Of a stretch of 64,000 nucleotides of DNA, positions 24,972 through 34,002 are shown one piece after another. A program made the position numbers and the translations under genes. Numbering within the stretch: the first letter of the stretch is position 1; the number at the start of each line of letters is the position of its first letter. The notes under the pieces were generated by a model, which had not been told where the DNA came from, ran no database searches, and worked only from the letters and a program-made list of their open reading frames with translations. This stretch comes from a bacterium (lineage in GTDB: Bacteria; Bacillota_A; Clostridia; Lachnospirales; Lachnospiraceae): assembly GCA_004562915.1 (NCBI GenBank), contig SFQZ01000007.1:5485-69484 (forward strand). The letters are read 5' to 3'.

Positions 24972-25580
24972 ATGAAGAAAATAATATTTGCAACGGGAAA
25001 TGCAGGTAAGATGAAAGAAATCAGAAATATTCTGAGTGATTTACCGGTTCAGGTGTTGTCCATGAAAGAAGTGGGAATTCAGACGGATATCGTAGAAGAC
25101 GGGAAGACGTTTGCTGAGAATGCTGTGATCAAGGCGCGTGCTATCATGCAACTGACGGGGGAAGTTGTTCTGGCAGATGATTCAGGGCTAGAGATTGATT
25201 ATCTGAATAAGGAGCCAGGAATTTACTCGGCGCGATATATGGGCGAGGATACTTCTTATAGAATAAAAAATGCTAATCTGATTCAGAGACTGGAGGGAGT
25301 ACCGGATGAGAAAAGAACAGCGAGGTTTGTATGTGCGATTGCGGCAGCGTTTCCTGATGGTACTGTAAAAACAACAGAAGGTACGATTGAAGGACGAATC
25401 GGAAATGAAGAAAAAGGAGAAAATGGATTTGGCTATGATCCTATTTTTTATGTTCCTGAATTTGGATGTACGACGGCAGAATTGTCAGAGGAGCAAAAAA
25501 ACAAAATCAGTCATCGGGGAAAGGCTTTGACGGAGATGAAAGAAATTTTGAAGGACAAACTGGAAATGGAGAGCAGATAA
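24972..25580 (+). CDS. rdgB: XTP/dITP diphosphatase (RdgB/HAM1)
   Basis: The enzyme hydrolyses deaminated purine triphosphates so that they are not built into DNA or RNA. The 202-residue product has the family start IIFATGNAGKMKEI, then ADDSGLEIDYLN, PGIYSARYMGE, NGFGYDPIFYVPE and SHRGKALTEM. TATAAT at 24922-24927 is a likely -10. The phosphodiesterase gene follows after 3 bp, a pairing common in Firmicutes. Confidence 0.95.
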   Translation: MKKIIFATGNAGKMKEIRNILSDLPVQVLSMKEVGIQTDIVEDGKTFAENAVIKARAIMQLTGEVVLADDSGLEIDYLNKEPGIYSARYMGEDTSYRIKNANLIQRLEGVPDEKRTARFVCAIAAAFPDGTVKTTEGTIEGRIGNEEKGENGFGYDPIFYVPEFGCTTAELSEEQKNKISHRGKALTEMKEILKDKLEMESR

Positions 25581-25583
25581 TAT

Positions 25584-26069
25584 ATGAAGATATTGGTGGT
25601 AAGTGATACTCATGGATATGTGGATAATCTGGAAAGAGTACTTGCCAGAGAAAAGAATGTTGAAATGATGATTCACTGTGGGGATGTAGAGGGGGATGAA
25701 AGATATATCCGTGAGAAAACGGGGTATTATCCGTGTTGTATAGTGAAAGGAAATAACGATTATTTTTCTGATTTGCCGAAAGAAGTGGTCTTCGATATCT
25801 ACAAATATAAGATTATGGTTACACATGGTCATACTTATGGAGTTTCCATGAGTACCGTCAGTCTGCGGGAAGAGGCGCGAAAGCGCGGAGTTCAGATTGT
25901 TATGTTCGGGCACACTCATCGTCCTTTTCTTGAGGAGAAAAATGGTATTACGTTGCTGAATCCGGGAAGCCTCACGTATCCGAGACAATCTGGGAGAGTG
26001 CCTGGATATCTAGTGCTTCAGATTAATGAAGATGGGAACATAAAATATGAGCAGAAATATTTATCTTGA
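25584..26069 (+). CDS. YfcE/MJ0936-type metallophosphoesterase
   Basis: The 161-residue product has VVSDTHGYVDNL, IHCGDVEGDE, VKGNNDYFSDLP, VTHGHTYGV and FGHTHRP, the metal-binding set of the small calcineurin-like phosphodiesterase group. It is encoded 3 bp after rdgB. It is a second, shorter relative of the yfcE product at 23053. Confidence 0.9.
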   Translation: MKILVVSDTHGYVDNLERVLAREKNVEMMIHCGDVEGDERYIREKTGYYPCCIVKGNNDYFSDLPKEVVFDIYKYKIMVTHGHTYGVSMSTVSLREEARKRGVQIVMFGHTHRPFLEEKNGITLLNPGSLTYPRQSGRVPGYLVLQINEDGNIKYEQKYLS

Positions 26070-26115
26070 AATAAAAAATGTTAGACGAAAAAAATAAAAA
26101 AAATAAAAAAAAGTG

Positions 26116-26144
26116 TTGACTTTTGATTTGGGCTATAATATAAT
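26116..26144 (+). promoter_or_regulatory. Promoter of the tRNA cluster
   Basis: TTGACT at 26116-26121 and TATAAT at 26139-26144 are separated by 17 bp, and the region before is A-rich. A leader hairpin (GTTGAGC-GAGAAAA-GCTCAAAGC) precedes the first tRNA. Confidence 0.85.
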
Positions 26145-26185
26145 ATGTCTTGCGTTGAGCGAGAAAAGCTCAAAGCGAGAAAGTC

Positions 26186-26260
26186 CGGGGTGTGGCTCAG
26201 CTTGGCTAGAGCGCCTGGTTTGGGACCAGGAGGTCGCAGGTTCGAATCCTGTCACCCCGA
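26186..26260 (+). tRNA. tRNA-Pro (anticodon TGG)
   Basis: Acceptor stem CGGGGTG with CACCCCG, anticodon arm CCTGG-TTTGGGA-CCAGG, T arm GCAGG-TTCGAAT-CCTGT. CCA is not encoded. Confidence 0.97.
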
Positions 26261-26283
26261 TTCAATCTTACTAATATATTCGT

Positions 26284-26354
26284 GCGGGTGTAGTTCAATG
26301 GTAGAACACCAGCCTTCCAAGCTGGATACGTGGGTTCGATTCCCATCACCCGCT
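26284..26354 (+). tRNA. tRNA-Gly (anticodon TCC)
   Basis: Acceptor stem GCGGGTG with CACCCGC, anticodon arm CCAGC-CTTCCAA-GCTGG. CCA is not encoded. Confidence 0.97.
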
Positions 26355-26379
26355 TCATCGGAGGATGTCTGATGAGTAC

Positions 26380-26453
<74 letters not shown>

Positions 26454-26480
26454 CTTCTTTTCTCTTTGGAGAAAAGGTAT

Positions 26481-26555
26481 GGTGGGTATAGCGCAGTTGG
26501 TTAGCGCGCCAGATTGTGGCTCTGGAGGCCCAGGGTTCGAATCCCTGTATCCACC
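26481..26555 (+). tRNA. tRNA-His (anticodon GTG)
   Basis: The acceptor stem GTGGGTA pairs with TATCCAC, with the extra G(-1) opposite C73 that marks tRNA-His. Anticodon arm CCAGA-TTGTGGC-TCTGG. CCA is not encoded. Confidence 0.96.
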
Positions 26556-26573
26556 CTGCCGTAAGGCGTACGT

Positions 26574-26645
26574 TGGGCTATCGCCAAGCGGTAAGGCACA
26601 GGACTTTGACTCCTGCATTCGGCAGTTCGAATCTGCCTGGCCCAG
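26574..26645 (+). tRNA. tRNA-Gln (anticodon TTG)
   Basis: The acceptor stem TGGGCTA pairs with TGGCCCA, including the T1-A72 pair typical of tRNA-Gln. Anticodon arm CAGGA-CTTTGAC-TCCTG. CCA is not encoded. Confidence 0.96.
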
Positions 26646-26650
26646 TTTAT

Positions 26651-26723
26651 GGGATATTAGCTCAGTCGGTAGAGCACTTGACTTTTAATCAAGTTGTCCG
26701 GGGTTCGAATCCCCGATGTCTCA
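26651..26723 (+). tRNA. tRNA-Lys (anticodon TTT)
   Basis: Acceptor stem GGGATAT with ATGTCTC (G-T pairs), anticodon arm CTTGA-CTTTTAA-TCAAG. CCA is not encoded. A terminator follows after two bases. Confidence 0.96.
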
Positions 26724-26725
26724 TT

Positions 26726-26753
26726 GGACAAGCTTCAAGGCTTGTCCTTTTTT
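26726..26753 (+). terminator. Terminator inside the tRNA cluster
   Basis: GGACAAGC and GCTTGTCC form an 8-bp stem around TTCAAG, followed by six T residues. It separates six tRNA genes from tRNA-Leu. Confidence 0.85.
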
Positions 26754-26786
26754 CATCATATGGAACCGTTCTTGTCTATATGATAT

Positions 26787-26866
26787 GCGGTTATGGCGGA
26801 ATTGGCAGACGCGCTGGTTTTAGGTGCCAGTGGGCAACCGTGTGGGTTCGAGTCCCACTAACCGCA
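26787..26866 (+). tRNA. tRNA-Leu (anticodon TAG)
   Basis: Acceptor stem GCGGTTA with TAACCGC, anticodon arm CTGGT-TTTAGGT-GCCAG, and a short variable region (TGGGCAACCG). CCA is not encoded. It lies after a terminator and has no clear promoter of its own. An inverted repeat ATCATAT/ATATGAT (26756-26783) sits directly upstream. Confidence 0.95.
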
Positions 26867-26909
26867 TAGTTTCCTTCCATTTCTTACGTTATTTCCCCTG
26901 TGTGAGCAG

Positions 26910-26938
26910 TTGACAAATAAGTTTGCGGATGATACGCT
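26910..26938 (+). promoter_or_regulatory. Sigma-A promoter of rho
   Basis: Perfect TTGACA at 26910-26915 and TACGCT at 26933-26938 are separated by 17 bp. The leader is about 90 nt, long enough for the autoregulation known for rho genes, though no structure was established. Confidence 0.65.
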
Positions 26939-27034
26939 AAACATAACGCCTGTGCATTCGGACAAGTTCTGGGACTGTTCGGCAGGAAATTTCTGAAGAA
27001 TTGTGAAGAAGCGCAATTGGAAAGGAAAAAGTGA

Positions 27035-28339
27035 ATGAGAGAAAAGTATGAATCTTTATCTGCCAGTGAGCTTCGGGAAGTGGCAAAAGCGAGAGGACTG
27101 AAAGGTATTTCCGGGTTGCGAAAAGATGAATTGGTAGAACGTATGCTTACGGAAGATATAAAAGAACAGGAAAAACAGATTGAGGAAAAGAAAGCTGAAT
27201 TTGGACAGCTGGATAGTGGAATTGAAGCACATGGAATATTGGAAGTGCTTGCGGACGGCTATGGATTTATCCGCAGCGACAATTATCTGCCGGGGGAAAA
27301 TGATGTTTATGTATCACCGTCTCAGATCCGGCGTTTTAATTTAAAGACCGGAGATATCCTCCGGGGAAGCACTAGAGTGAAAAGTCAGAATGAAAAGTTT
27401 AGTGCACTGCTTTATGTAACTTCTATCAACGGAATGTCCCCAAATGAAAGCGTGAAACGCTATAATTTTGAAGATATGACACCGGTTTTTCCGAATCAAA
27501 GACTTCGTCTGGAACGTCCGGGAGGAAGTATGGCGATGCGGATTACTGATCTGGTCAGTCCTATCGGAAAAGGACAGAGAGGAATGATCGTTTCTCCGCC
27601 GAAAGCCGGAAAGACAACATTGCTGAAAGAAGCTGCTCAGTCGATTCTGCGCAATAATTCGGAGATGCATCTGATCATTCTGCTGATTGATGAACGTCCG
27701 GAAGAAGTAACGGATATGAAAGAGGCAATCAAAGGAAAAAATGTAGAAGTGATTTATTCTACATTTGATGAGCTTCCGGATCACCACAGAAGAGTATCGG
27801 AGATGGTGATTGAGCGGGCGAAACGTCTGGTAGAGCATAAGAAAGATGTCACTATTTTTATTGACAGTATCACGCGTCTTGCGAGAGCTTATAACCTTAC
27901 TGTTCCTCCCAGCGGAAGAACTTTGACAGGTGGTCTTGATCCGGCGGCCCTGCATATGCCTAAGCGCTTTTTTGGTGCAGCCAGAAATATGCGTGAAGGA
28001 GGAAGTCTTACGATCCTTGCCACTGCGCTGGTGGATACAGGAAGTAAGATGGATGATGTGGTATATGAAGAATTTAAGGGTACCGGTAATATGGAACTGA
28101 TTCTTGACAGGAAACTTCAGGAGAAAAGAGTGTTCCCTGCGATTGATATTGCCAAATCAGGAACCAGAAGAGAGGATCTTTTACTGACTTCGGATGAACA
28201 GGAAGCAGTGTACATTATGAGAAAAGCGCTGAATGGTATGAAAGCCGATGAGGCTACAGAAAATATTCTGAATATGTTTGCGAGAACCAGAAACAATCAG
28301 GAACTGGTTCAGCAGATACGAAAACAGAAATTTATCTAG
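27035..28339 (+). CDS. rho: Transcription termination factor Rho
   Basis: Rho is a hexameric RNA helicase that ends transcription. The 434-residue product has an N-terminal SAP-like segment (LSASELREVAKARGLKG), the cold-shock-like RNA-binding domain (GILEVLADGYGFIRSDNYLPGENDVYVS), Walker A PPKAGKTTLLKE near residue 190, DERPEEVTDM, Walker B VTIFIDSITRLARAYN and the C-terminal GTGNMELILDRKL. GGAAAGG precedes the start. It opens the rho-rpmE-DUF1385-prmC-prfA group typical of Clostridia. Confidence 0.97.
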   Translation: MREKYESLSASELREVAKARGLKGISGLRKDELVERMLTEDIKEQEKQIEEKKAEFGQLDSGIEAHGILEVLADGYGFIRSDNYLPGENDVYVSPSQIRRFNLKTGDILRGSTRVKSQNEKFSALLYVTSINGMSPNESVKRYNFEDMTPVFPNQRLRLERPGGSMAMRITDLVSPIGKGQRGMIVSPPKAGKTTLLKEAAQSILRNNSEMHLIILLIDERPEEVTDMKEAIKGKNVEVIYSTFDELPDHHRRVSEMVIERAKRLVEHKKDVTIFIDSITRLARAYNLTVPPSGRTLTGGLDPAALHMPKRFFGAARNMREGGSLTILATALVDTGSKMDDVVYEEFKGTGNMELILDRKLQEKRVFPAIDIAKSGTRREDLLLTSDEQEAVYIMRKALNGMKADEATENILNMFARTRNNQELVQQIRKQKFI

Positions 28340-28367
28340 GGAAAATGCAAAAAATAACGGAAACAAC

Positions 28368-28396
28368 TTGCAATTCTTTTGGAGATATGTTATACT
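28368..28396 (+). promoter_or_regulatory. Sigma-A promoter of rpmE
   Basis: TTGCAA at 28368-28373 and TATACT at 28391-28396 are separated by 17 bp. Confidence 0.7.
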
Positions 28397-28471
28397 TTAC
28401 AAGCTGTTTAAGTAGCAAAAAGCGAAATGATACAAAAAATAGATAAAATATAATCAGAAGAGGTGAAAACA

Positions 28472-28675
28472 ATGAGAGAAGGAATCCATCCAACATATTA
28501 TCAGGCAACGGTAACTTGCAACTGTGGAAACACATTTGTAACAGGTTCTACAAAGAAAGATATCCACGTAGAAATCTGTTCCAAATGCCATCCTTTCTAT
28601 ACAGGACAGCAGAAAGCTGCAGCAGCTCGTGGACGTATTGATAAGTTCAATAAAAAATACGGTATTAAAGCATAA
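28472..28675 (+). CDS. rpmE: 50S ribosomal protein L31, zinc-binding type
   Basis: The 67-residue product keeps the four zinc ligands: CNCG near the N terminus and CSKCHPFYTG later. This is the C+ form used when zinc is available. AGAGGTG precedes the ATG at 28472; an upstream in-frame GTG overlaps that ribosome binding site and is rejected. Confidence 0.97.
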   Translation: MREGIHPTYYQATVTCNCGNTFVTGSTKKDIHVEICSKCHPFYTGQQKAAAARGRIDKFNKKYGIKA

Positions 28676-28693
28676 GAAAATAAGAGGATCGGA

Positions 28694-28727
28694 CGGGTTG
28701 AGGTTGATGAAATCTCAACCTGTTTTA
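28694..28727 (+). terminator. Terminator of rpmE
   Basis: GGTTGAG pairs with CTCAACC around GTTGATGAAAT, followed by TGTTTTA. Confidence 0.7.
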
Positions 28728-28758
28728 CTCTATGGAAAAATGCGATTGTGGAGGTAAG

Positions 28759-29718
28759 ATGAAATCATCAAATATCGGTGGTCAGGCAGTCATGGAAGGT
28801 ATCATGATGAGAAGCGGTGACCAGTATTCTGTGGGGGTTAGAAAGCCGGATGGTGAAATTGAAGTAAAAGTGGAGCCATATATCAGCTGGTCAAAGGATA
28901 AAATATTATGGAAACTTCCCATATTTCGTGGTGTGGTTTCTTTTTTTGAATCCCTTGTGGTGGGGATGAAGTGTCTGATGTATTCAGCCAGCTTTTATGA
29001 AGATGAGGAAGAGAATCAGAAGAACAAAGACAAAATGACCCAGGAAGAATCAGCCCGGGCAGAAGCCAGAAAAGAGAAACAGGATCAGTGGATCATGTAT
29101 GGGACAGTGGCTGTTTCTGTGGTTTTGTCCGTAGCTCTTTTTATTCTGCTTCCTTATTTTATTGCAAGTGTTTTGCGGTGGATAACACAGTCTGAAGGTG
29201 TGATCGCTGTTGCGGAAGCTTGTGTGAGAATGCTGATATTTTTGGGATATCTTCTTTTGATTTCACGAATGAAAGATATTCAGCGGGTTTTTATGTACCA
29301 TGGTGCGGAACACAAATGTATTAATTGTATTGAACATGGAATGGAACTGAATGTGGAAAATGTCATGAAGAGCTCAAGAGAACACAAGCGGTGCGGAACC
29401 AGTTTTCTTCTGTTTGTAATGATCGTCAGTATTATTTTCTTCCTTTTTATCCGTGTGTCGTCTCCATGGCTCAGAGTAGTTGTGAGGTTGCTTCTTATGC
29501 CGGTGATTGCCGGAGTATCTTATGAAATTATCCGTCTGGCAGGAAGAAGTGAGAATCCGGTAGTAGTTCTTTTAAGTAAGCCGGGATTAGCACTACAGAA
29601 TCTTACAACAAGGGAACCGGAACCTGAAATGGTAGAAGTGGCGATTCGAGCTGTAGAAGCGGTATTTGACTGGAAAGAATATCTGAAAGAAAACTTTCCG
29701 GATGGGGAAGAACAATGA
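28759..29718 (+). CDS. DUF1385 (YqhQ-like) membrane protein
   Basis: The product has about 319 residues and belongs to DUF1385 by the N-terminal IGGQAVMEGIMMRSG, the central VFMYHGAEHKCINCIEHG, and several hydrophobic segments. B. subtilis YqhQ is in this family, but its function is not known to me. GGAGGT at 28750-28755 favours the ATG at 28759 over one at 28732, which lies against the rpmE terminator without a ribosome binding site. Its stop overlaps the prmC start. Confidence 0.88.
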   Translation: MKSSNIGGQAVMEGIMMRSGDQYSVGVRKPDGEIEVKVEPYISWSKDKILWKLPIFRGVVSFFESLVVGMKCLMYSASFYEDEEENQKNKDKMTQEESARAEARKEKQDQWIMYGTVAVSVVLSVALFILLPYFIASVLRWITQSEGVIAVAEACVRMLIFLGYLLLISRMKDIQRVFMYHGAEHKCINCIEHGMELNVENVMKSSREHKRCGTSFLLFVMIVSIIFFLFIRVSSPWLRVVVRLLLMPVIAGVSYEIIRLAGRSENPVVVLLSKPGLALQNLTTREPEPEMVEVAIRAVEAVFDWKEYLKENFPDGEEQ

Positions 29719-30554
29719 ATACACTTCGGGAATTATTAAAACTGGGAACTTTCAGTCTGGAAAAAGCTGGTGTACCGGATGCGGGATCTGATGCCTGGGC
29801 ACTTATGGAATTTTCTTTTGGAATAGAAAAAGGCTATTATTTTCTGCATGAAGATGATAAAATAGAAAAAGAACTGCAGGAAGAATATGAGAAGCTGATT
29901 GCTGCAAGGGCAAAAAGAATTCCTCTTCAGCAGATTACAGGGATCGCATGGTTCATGGGATATCCATTCTATGTAAATGAAAATGTATTGACTCCGAGAT
30001 TTGACACGGAGATTTTGACAGAACAAGTAGGAAAGCTTTTAAAACCGGGGATGCGAATTCTGGATCTATGTACCGGCAGTGGATGTATTCTTTTAAGCCT
30101 GCTGGCAGAATATCGGGAATGGAATCTTGAAGGTGTCGGAGCAGATATTTCCAGAGCAGCATTGGATGTGGCTGAGAAAAATAAAAAGAGTCTGGACGTC
30201 AGAGCCAGACTGATTGAAAGCAATCTGTTTTCCGATGTGGAAGGAAGCTTTGATTTGATTGTGTCCAATCCTCCTTATATAGCCACCGGTGAGCTGAAGG
30301 AGCTGATGCCGGAAGTGAGGGATCATGAACCATGGCTGGCATTGGATGGAAAAGAAGACGGACTTTATTATTACAGGGAAATTACAAAGCAGGCAGCAGA
30401 ATACTTATGTAAAGGTGGATGGCTCTGTTTTGAAATAGGATATAACCAGGGAAAGGCCATAGAACAAATTATGAAAGAGGCCGGTTACAGGGATATAAGG
30501 ATTGGAAAAGATCTGGCTGGACTGGATCGGACAGCAATCGGGCGTATAGAATAG
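29715..30554 (+). CDS. prmC: Peptide chain release factor N5-glutamine methyltransferase
   Basis: PrmC methylates the Gln of the GGQ motif in release factors. The 279-residue product has the N-terminal helical domain with PLQQITGIAWFMGYPFYVNE, the SAM motif ILDLCTGSGCILLSL and the catalytic VSNPPYI. It overlaps the DUF1385 gene by four bases and is followed after 22 bp by its substrate gene prfA. Confidence 0.96.
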   Translation: MNTLRELLKLGTFSLEKAGVPDAGSDAWALMEFSFGIEKGYYFLHEDDKIEKELQEEYEKLIAARAKRIPLQQITGIAWFMGYPFYVNENVLTPRFDTEILTEQVGKLLKPGMRILDLCTGSGCILLSLLAEYREWNLEGVGADISRAALDVAEKNKKSLDVRARLIESNLFSDVEGSFDLIVSNPPYIATGELKELMPEVRDHEPWLALDGKEDGLYYYREITKQAAEYLCKGGWLCFEIGYNQGKAIEQIMKEAGYRDIRIGKDLAGLDRTAIGRIE

Positions 30555-30576
30555 AAAAAAATCAGGAGGAAAGAAC

Positions 30577-31653
30577 ATGTTTGATAAATTGGAGGATCTG
30601 CTGATTCGTCTGGAGGAAATACTCAGTGAGTTAAATGAGCCAGGTGTGGCTAATGACCCTTCCAGATTTCAAAAACTGATGAAAGAACAGAGTGAACTGC
30701 AGCCAATCGTGGATGCTTATAAAGAATATAAAGGATGCCAGCAGACAGTAGAGGAAAGTTTATCTATGCTGGATGAAGAAACCGATGAAGAGATGCGGGA
30801 GATGCTGAAAGATGAACTGGCAGATGCCAAAAAGCGCATTGAAGAACTGGAGCGTGAGCTGAAGATTCTTCTTCTGCCGAAGGATCCGAATGATAACAGA
30901 AACGTAATCGTTGAGATACGTGCCGGTGCCGGCGGAGATGAGGCGGCTTTGTTTGCTGCAGAGATCTATCGTATGTATGTGAAATATGCAGAAACACAGC
31001 GGTGGAAAACGGAGATGCTTTCTCTGAATGAAAATGGTATTGGCGGTTTTAAAGAAGTAACATTTATGATTAATGGAAATGGTGCATATTCGCGTCTGAA
31101 GTATGAAAGCGGTGTTCATCGTGTGCAGCGTGTTCCGGAGACTGAGTCGGGTGGAAGAATCCATACTTCAACGATCACTGTTGCAATTATGCCGGAGGCT
31201 GAAGAGATTGATTTTGAGCTGGATCTGAATGATTGTAAGTTTGATGTGTTCCGTGCATCAGGAAACGGTGGTCAGTGCGTCAATACCACAGACTCTGCGG
31301 TACGTTTGACACACATTCCTACGGGAATCGTTATTTCCTGTCAGGATGAAAAATCACAGTTAAAAAACAGGGATAAAGCTTTGAAAGTGCTGCGTTCCCG
31401 TTTGTATGATCTGGAACTTCAAAAGCGCCATGATGCAGAGGCTGAAGCAAGAAGGAGTCAGGTAGGAACAGGGGATCGTTCCGAAAAGATCAGAACCTAC
31501 AACTTTCCTCAGGGAAGAGTGACAGATCATCGGATCAAATTGACGCTTCATCGCCTTGACGGTATCCTGAACGGAGATCTGGATGAAATTATTGACAGTC
31601 TTATTGCGGCGGATCAGGCAGCAAAGCTGGCAAATCTGCAGGAAGAAAACTGA
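30577..31653 (+). CDS. prfA: Peptide chain release factor 1
   Basis: RF1 ends translation at UAA and UAG. The 358-residue product carries the universal GGQ at residues 231-233 (FRASGNGGQCVNTTDSAVR), EIRAGAGGDEAALFA, and the C-terminal SEKIRTYNFPQGRVTDHR. AGGAGG precedes the start. It is coupled in function to prmC upstream. Confidence 0.97.
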   Translation: MFDKLEDLLIRLEEILSELNEPGVANDPSRFQKLMKEQSELQPIVDAYKEYKGCQQTVEESLSMLDEETDEEMREMLKDELADAKKRIEELERELKILLLPKDPNDNRNVIVEIRAGAGGDEAALFAAEIYRMYVKYAETQRWKTEMLSLNENGIGGFKEVTFMINGNGAYSRLKYESGVHRVQRVPETESGGRIHTSTITVAIMPEAEEIDFELDLNDCKFDVFRASGNGGQCVNTTDSAVRLTHIPTGIVISCQDEKSQLKNRDKALKVLRSRLYDLELQKRHDAEAEARRSQVGTGDRSEKIRTYNFPQGRVTDHRIKLTLHRLDGILNGDLDEIIDSLIAADQAAKLANLQEEN

Positions 31654-31722
31654 CAGAGAAAACCACATGTAAATGCAGTCAAAACTGTAGGACAAAACGG
31701 AAGAGTGCTTTAGGAGGGAAAA

Positions 31723-32646
31723 ATGAAGAAAACCACATTGGCGATTATGGCAGCAGGGATCGGCAGCAGATTTGGTAAAGGAATCAAGCAACTGGCACCT
31801 GTAGGACCAAATGGTGAGATTATTATGGATTATTCAATCTATGATGCACTGGAAGCGGGATTTAATAGAATTGTATTTATCATCAGAAAAGATCTGGAGA
31901 AAGATTTCCGAGAGGTGATTGGGAAAAGAATAGAAAAAATCGCAGATGTAACTTACGTTTATCAGGAACTGGATGATCTTCCGAAAGGCTTTATGAAACC
32001 GGAGGAAAGAACCAAGCCCTGGGGAACCGGTCAGGCGGTGCTTTGCTGTAAAGATGTGATCCATGAGCCCTTCGCAGTGATCAATGCGGATGATTATTAT
32101 GGGAAAGATCCTTTTGTAAAGCTTCATGATTATCTGGTACAGGAGCATCCTCAGAAAGATGGAAAGGCAGATATCTGTATGGCTGGTTTCGTACTAAAGA
32201 ATACCTTGAGTGATAATGGAGGTGTTACCCGGGGAATCTGCAAGTTGGATCATAACAAGAAGCTATCAGGCATTCAGGAGACATTCCATATTGTAAAGAC
32301 ACCGGAGGGAGCAGGAGTAGAAACCGATACTGGTATAGAACCTCTGAATCCGGAGAGTCTGGTTTCTATGAATATGTGGGGATTTCAGCCGGAATTTTTG
32401 TCTGTATTGGAAGCGGGATTTGTATCATTTCTTCAGGAAATCCCTGAGGGTGATCTGAAAAAAGAGTATCTGCTGCCGTCAAAAGTAGACCAGATGCTTA
32501 AAGCGGATAAAGCGGAAGTTACAGTTTTGAAAACGCATTCACACTGGTTTGGAGTGACTTATCAGGAAGACAGAGAATCTGTTGTACAAGAAATACAGAA
32601 ATTGATAGAGCAGGGAGTATATGGCAACCGCCTTTTTGAAAAGTAG
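31723..32646 (+). CDS. Sugar-nucleotidyltransferase-like protein
   Basis: The 307-residue product starts with the nucleotide-binding signature IMAAGIGSRFGKGIKQL and has the metal-binding VINADDYYGKDPF. Both are typical of NDP-sugar pyrophosphorylases (NTP_transferase family). The Arg/Lys pattern of the pyrophosphorylase loop is kept only loosely. Being 12 bp before glmM suggests a role in amino-sugar or cell-wall precursor metabolism, but the substrate cannot be named. TAGGAGGG precedes the start. Confidence 0.85.
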   Translation: MKKTTLAIMAAGIGSRFGKGIKQLAPVGPNGEIIMDYSIYDALEAGFNRIVFIIRKDLEKDFREVIGKRIEKIADVTYVYQELDDLPKGFMKPEERTKPWGTGQAVLCCKDVIHEPFAVINADDYYGKDPFVKLHDYLVQEHPQKDGKADICMAGFVLKNTLSDNGGVTRGICKLDHNKKLSGIQETFHIVKTPEGAGVETDTGIEPLNPESLVSMNMWGFQPEFLSVLEAGFVSFLQEIPEGDLKKEYLLPSKVDQMLKADKAEVTVLKTHSHWFGVTYQEDRESVVQEIQKLIEQGVYGNRLFEK

Positions 32647-32658
32647 GAGGAAAAAATA

Positions 32659-34002
32659 ATGGGTAAATATTTTGGAACAGATGGTTTCCGTGGAGAGGCA
32701 AATGTAGATCTTACAGTGGAGCATGCTTTTAAAGTTGGTCGTTTTCTGGGATGGTATTTTGGAAAAGATCATAAAGCACAGATTGTGATCGGAAAAGATA
32801 CCAGACGAAGCAGTTATATGTTTGAGTATTCTCTCGTAGCAGGATTGACAGCATCGGGAGCTGATGTATATCTGTTGCATGTGACTACTACCCCGAGTGT
32901 TTCCTATGTTGTGCGTACGGAAAATTTTGACTGTGGTATCATGATTTCAGCCAGCCATAATCCGTTTTATGATAATGGTATCAAAATCATCAATGGAAAT
33001 GGACAAAAGATGGAAGCAGATGTGGAAGAACAGATTGAAAAGTATATTGATGATGAAAAACCCAGAGTTCCTTATGCAGTGCGTGAGAATGTGGGGCGAA
33101 CAGTAGATTTTTCTGCAGGAAGAAATCGGTATATCGGATATCTGATTTCTATTCCTACCCGTTCTTTTAAAAACTACAGAGTTGGTCTGGACTGTGCAAA
33201 CGGAAGCGCTTCTTCTGTTGCAAAAAGCGTATTTGACGCTCTGGGAGCAAAAACCTATGTGATCAACAACGAACCGGATGGAACGAACATTAATACAAAT
33301 TGCGGATCCACACATATTGAAGTCATGCAGAAGTTTGTCAAAGAAAAACATCTGGATGTGGGATTTGCTTATGATGGTGATGCTGACAGATGTATTGCAG
33401 TGGATCATCTGGGGAATATTATTAATGGTGATCTGATTATGTATATCTGCGGTAAGTATCTGATGGAGCAGGGAAAACTGGAACATAATACGATCGTTAC
33501 CACAGTCATGTCAAATCTGGGACTGTATAAAGCGTGCGACAGGGCAGGAATTAAGTATGAACAGACGGCTGTTGGAGATAAATACGTATGTGAAAATATG
33601 ATGGCGAATGGTCACAGTCTTGGCGGAGAACAGTCCGGTCATATTATTTTCAGTAAGCATGCTACCACAGGTGATGGTATTCTTACTTCACTGATGGTGA
33701 TGGAGGTTATGATTGAAAAGAAACTTCCATTGAATCTGCTGGCTTCAGAAGTTACTATTTATCCGCAGCTTCTGAAAAATGTCCGGGTGTCTAATAAAGC
33801 GGCTGCAAGAAATAATGCGGCTGTGAAGGAAATTATTGCACAGGTAGAAAAGGAGCTGGGCAGCGACGGAAGAATTCTGGTAAGAGAAAGTGGAACGGAG
33901 CCGGTAATCCGTGTTATGGTAGAAGCTAAAAAAGATGCGATCTGCAAAGAAATGGTTGATAAAGTGATTGATGTTATGGATAAAGAGGGTCTGATTCTAT
34001 AA
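32659..34002 (+). CDS. glmM: Phosphoglucosamine mutase
   Basis: GlmM converts glucosamine-6-phosphate to glucosamine-1-phosphate for peptidoglycan. The 447-residue product has the start GKYFGTDGFRGEAN, the phosphoserine loop ISASHNPFYDNGIKI with Ser99, the metal loop AYDGDADRCIAVD, the sugar loop GGEQSGHIIF and the phosphate loop VRESGTEPVIRVM. AGGAGG precedes the start. The stop overlaps the next start (TAATG). Confidence 0.96.
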   Translation: MGKYFGTDGFRGEANVDLTVEHAFKVGRFLGWYFGKDHKAQIVIGKDTRRSSYMFEYSLVAGLTASGADVYLLHVTTTPSVSYVVRTENFDCGIMISASHNPFYDNGIKIINGNGQKMEADVEEQIEKYIDDEKPRVPYAVRENVGRTVDFSAGRNRYIGYLISIPTRSFKNYRVGLDCANGSASSVAKSVFDALGAKTYVINNEPDGTNINTNCGSTHIEVMQKFVKEKHLDVGFAYDGDADRCIAVDHLGNIINGDLIMYICGKYLMEQGKLEHNTIVTTVMSNLGLYKACDRAGIKYEQTAVGDKYVCENMMANGHSLGGEQSGHIIFSKHATTGDGILTSLMVMEVMIEKKLPLNLLASEVTIYPQLLKNVRVSNKAAARNNAAVKEIIAQVEKELGSDGRILVRESGTEPVIRVMVEAKKDAICKEMVDKVIDVMDKEGLIL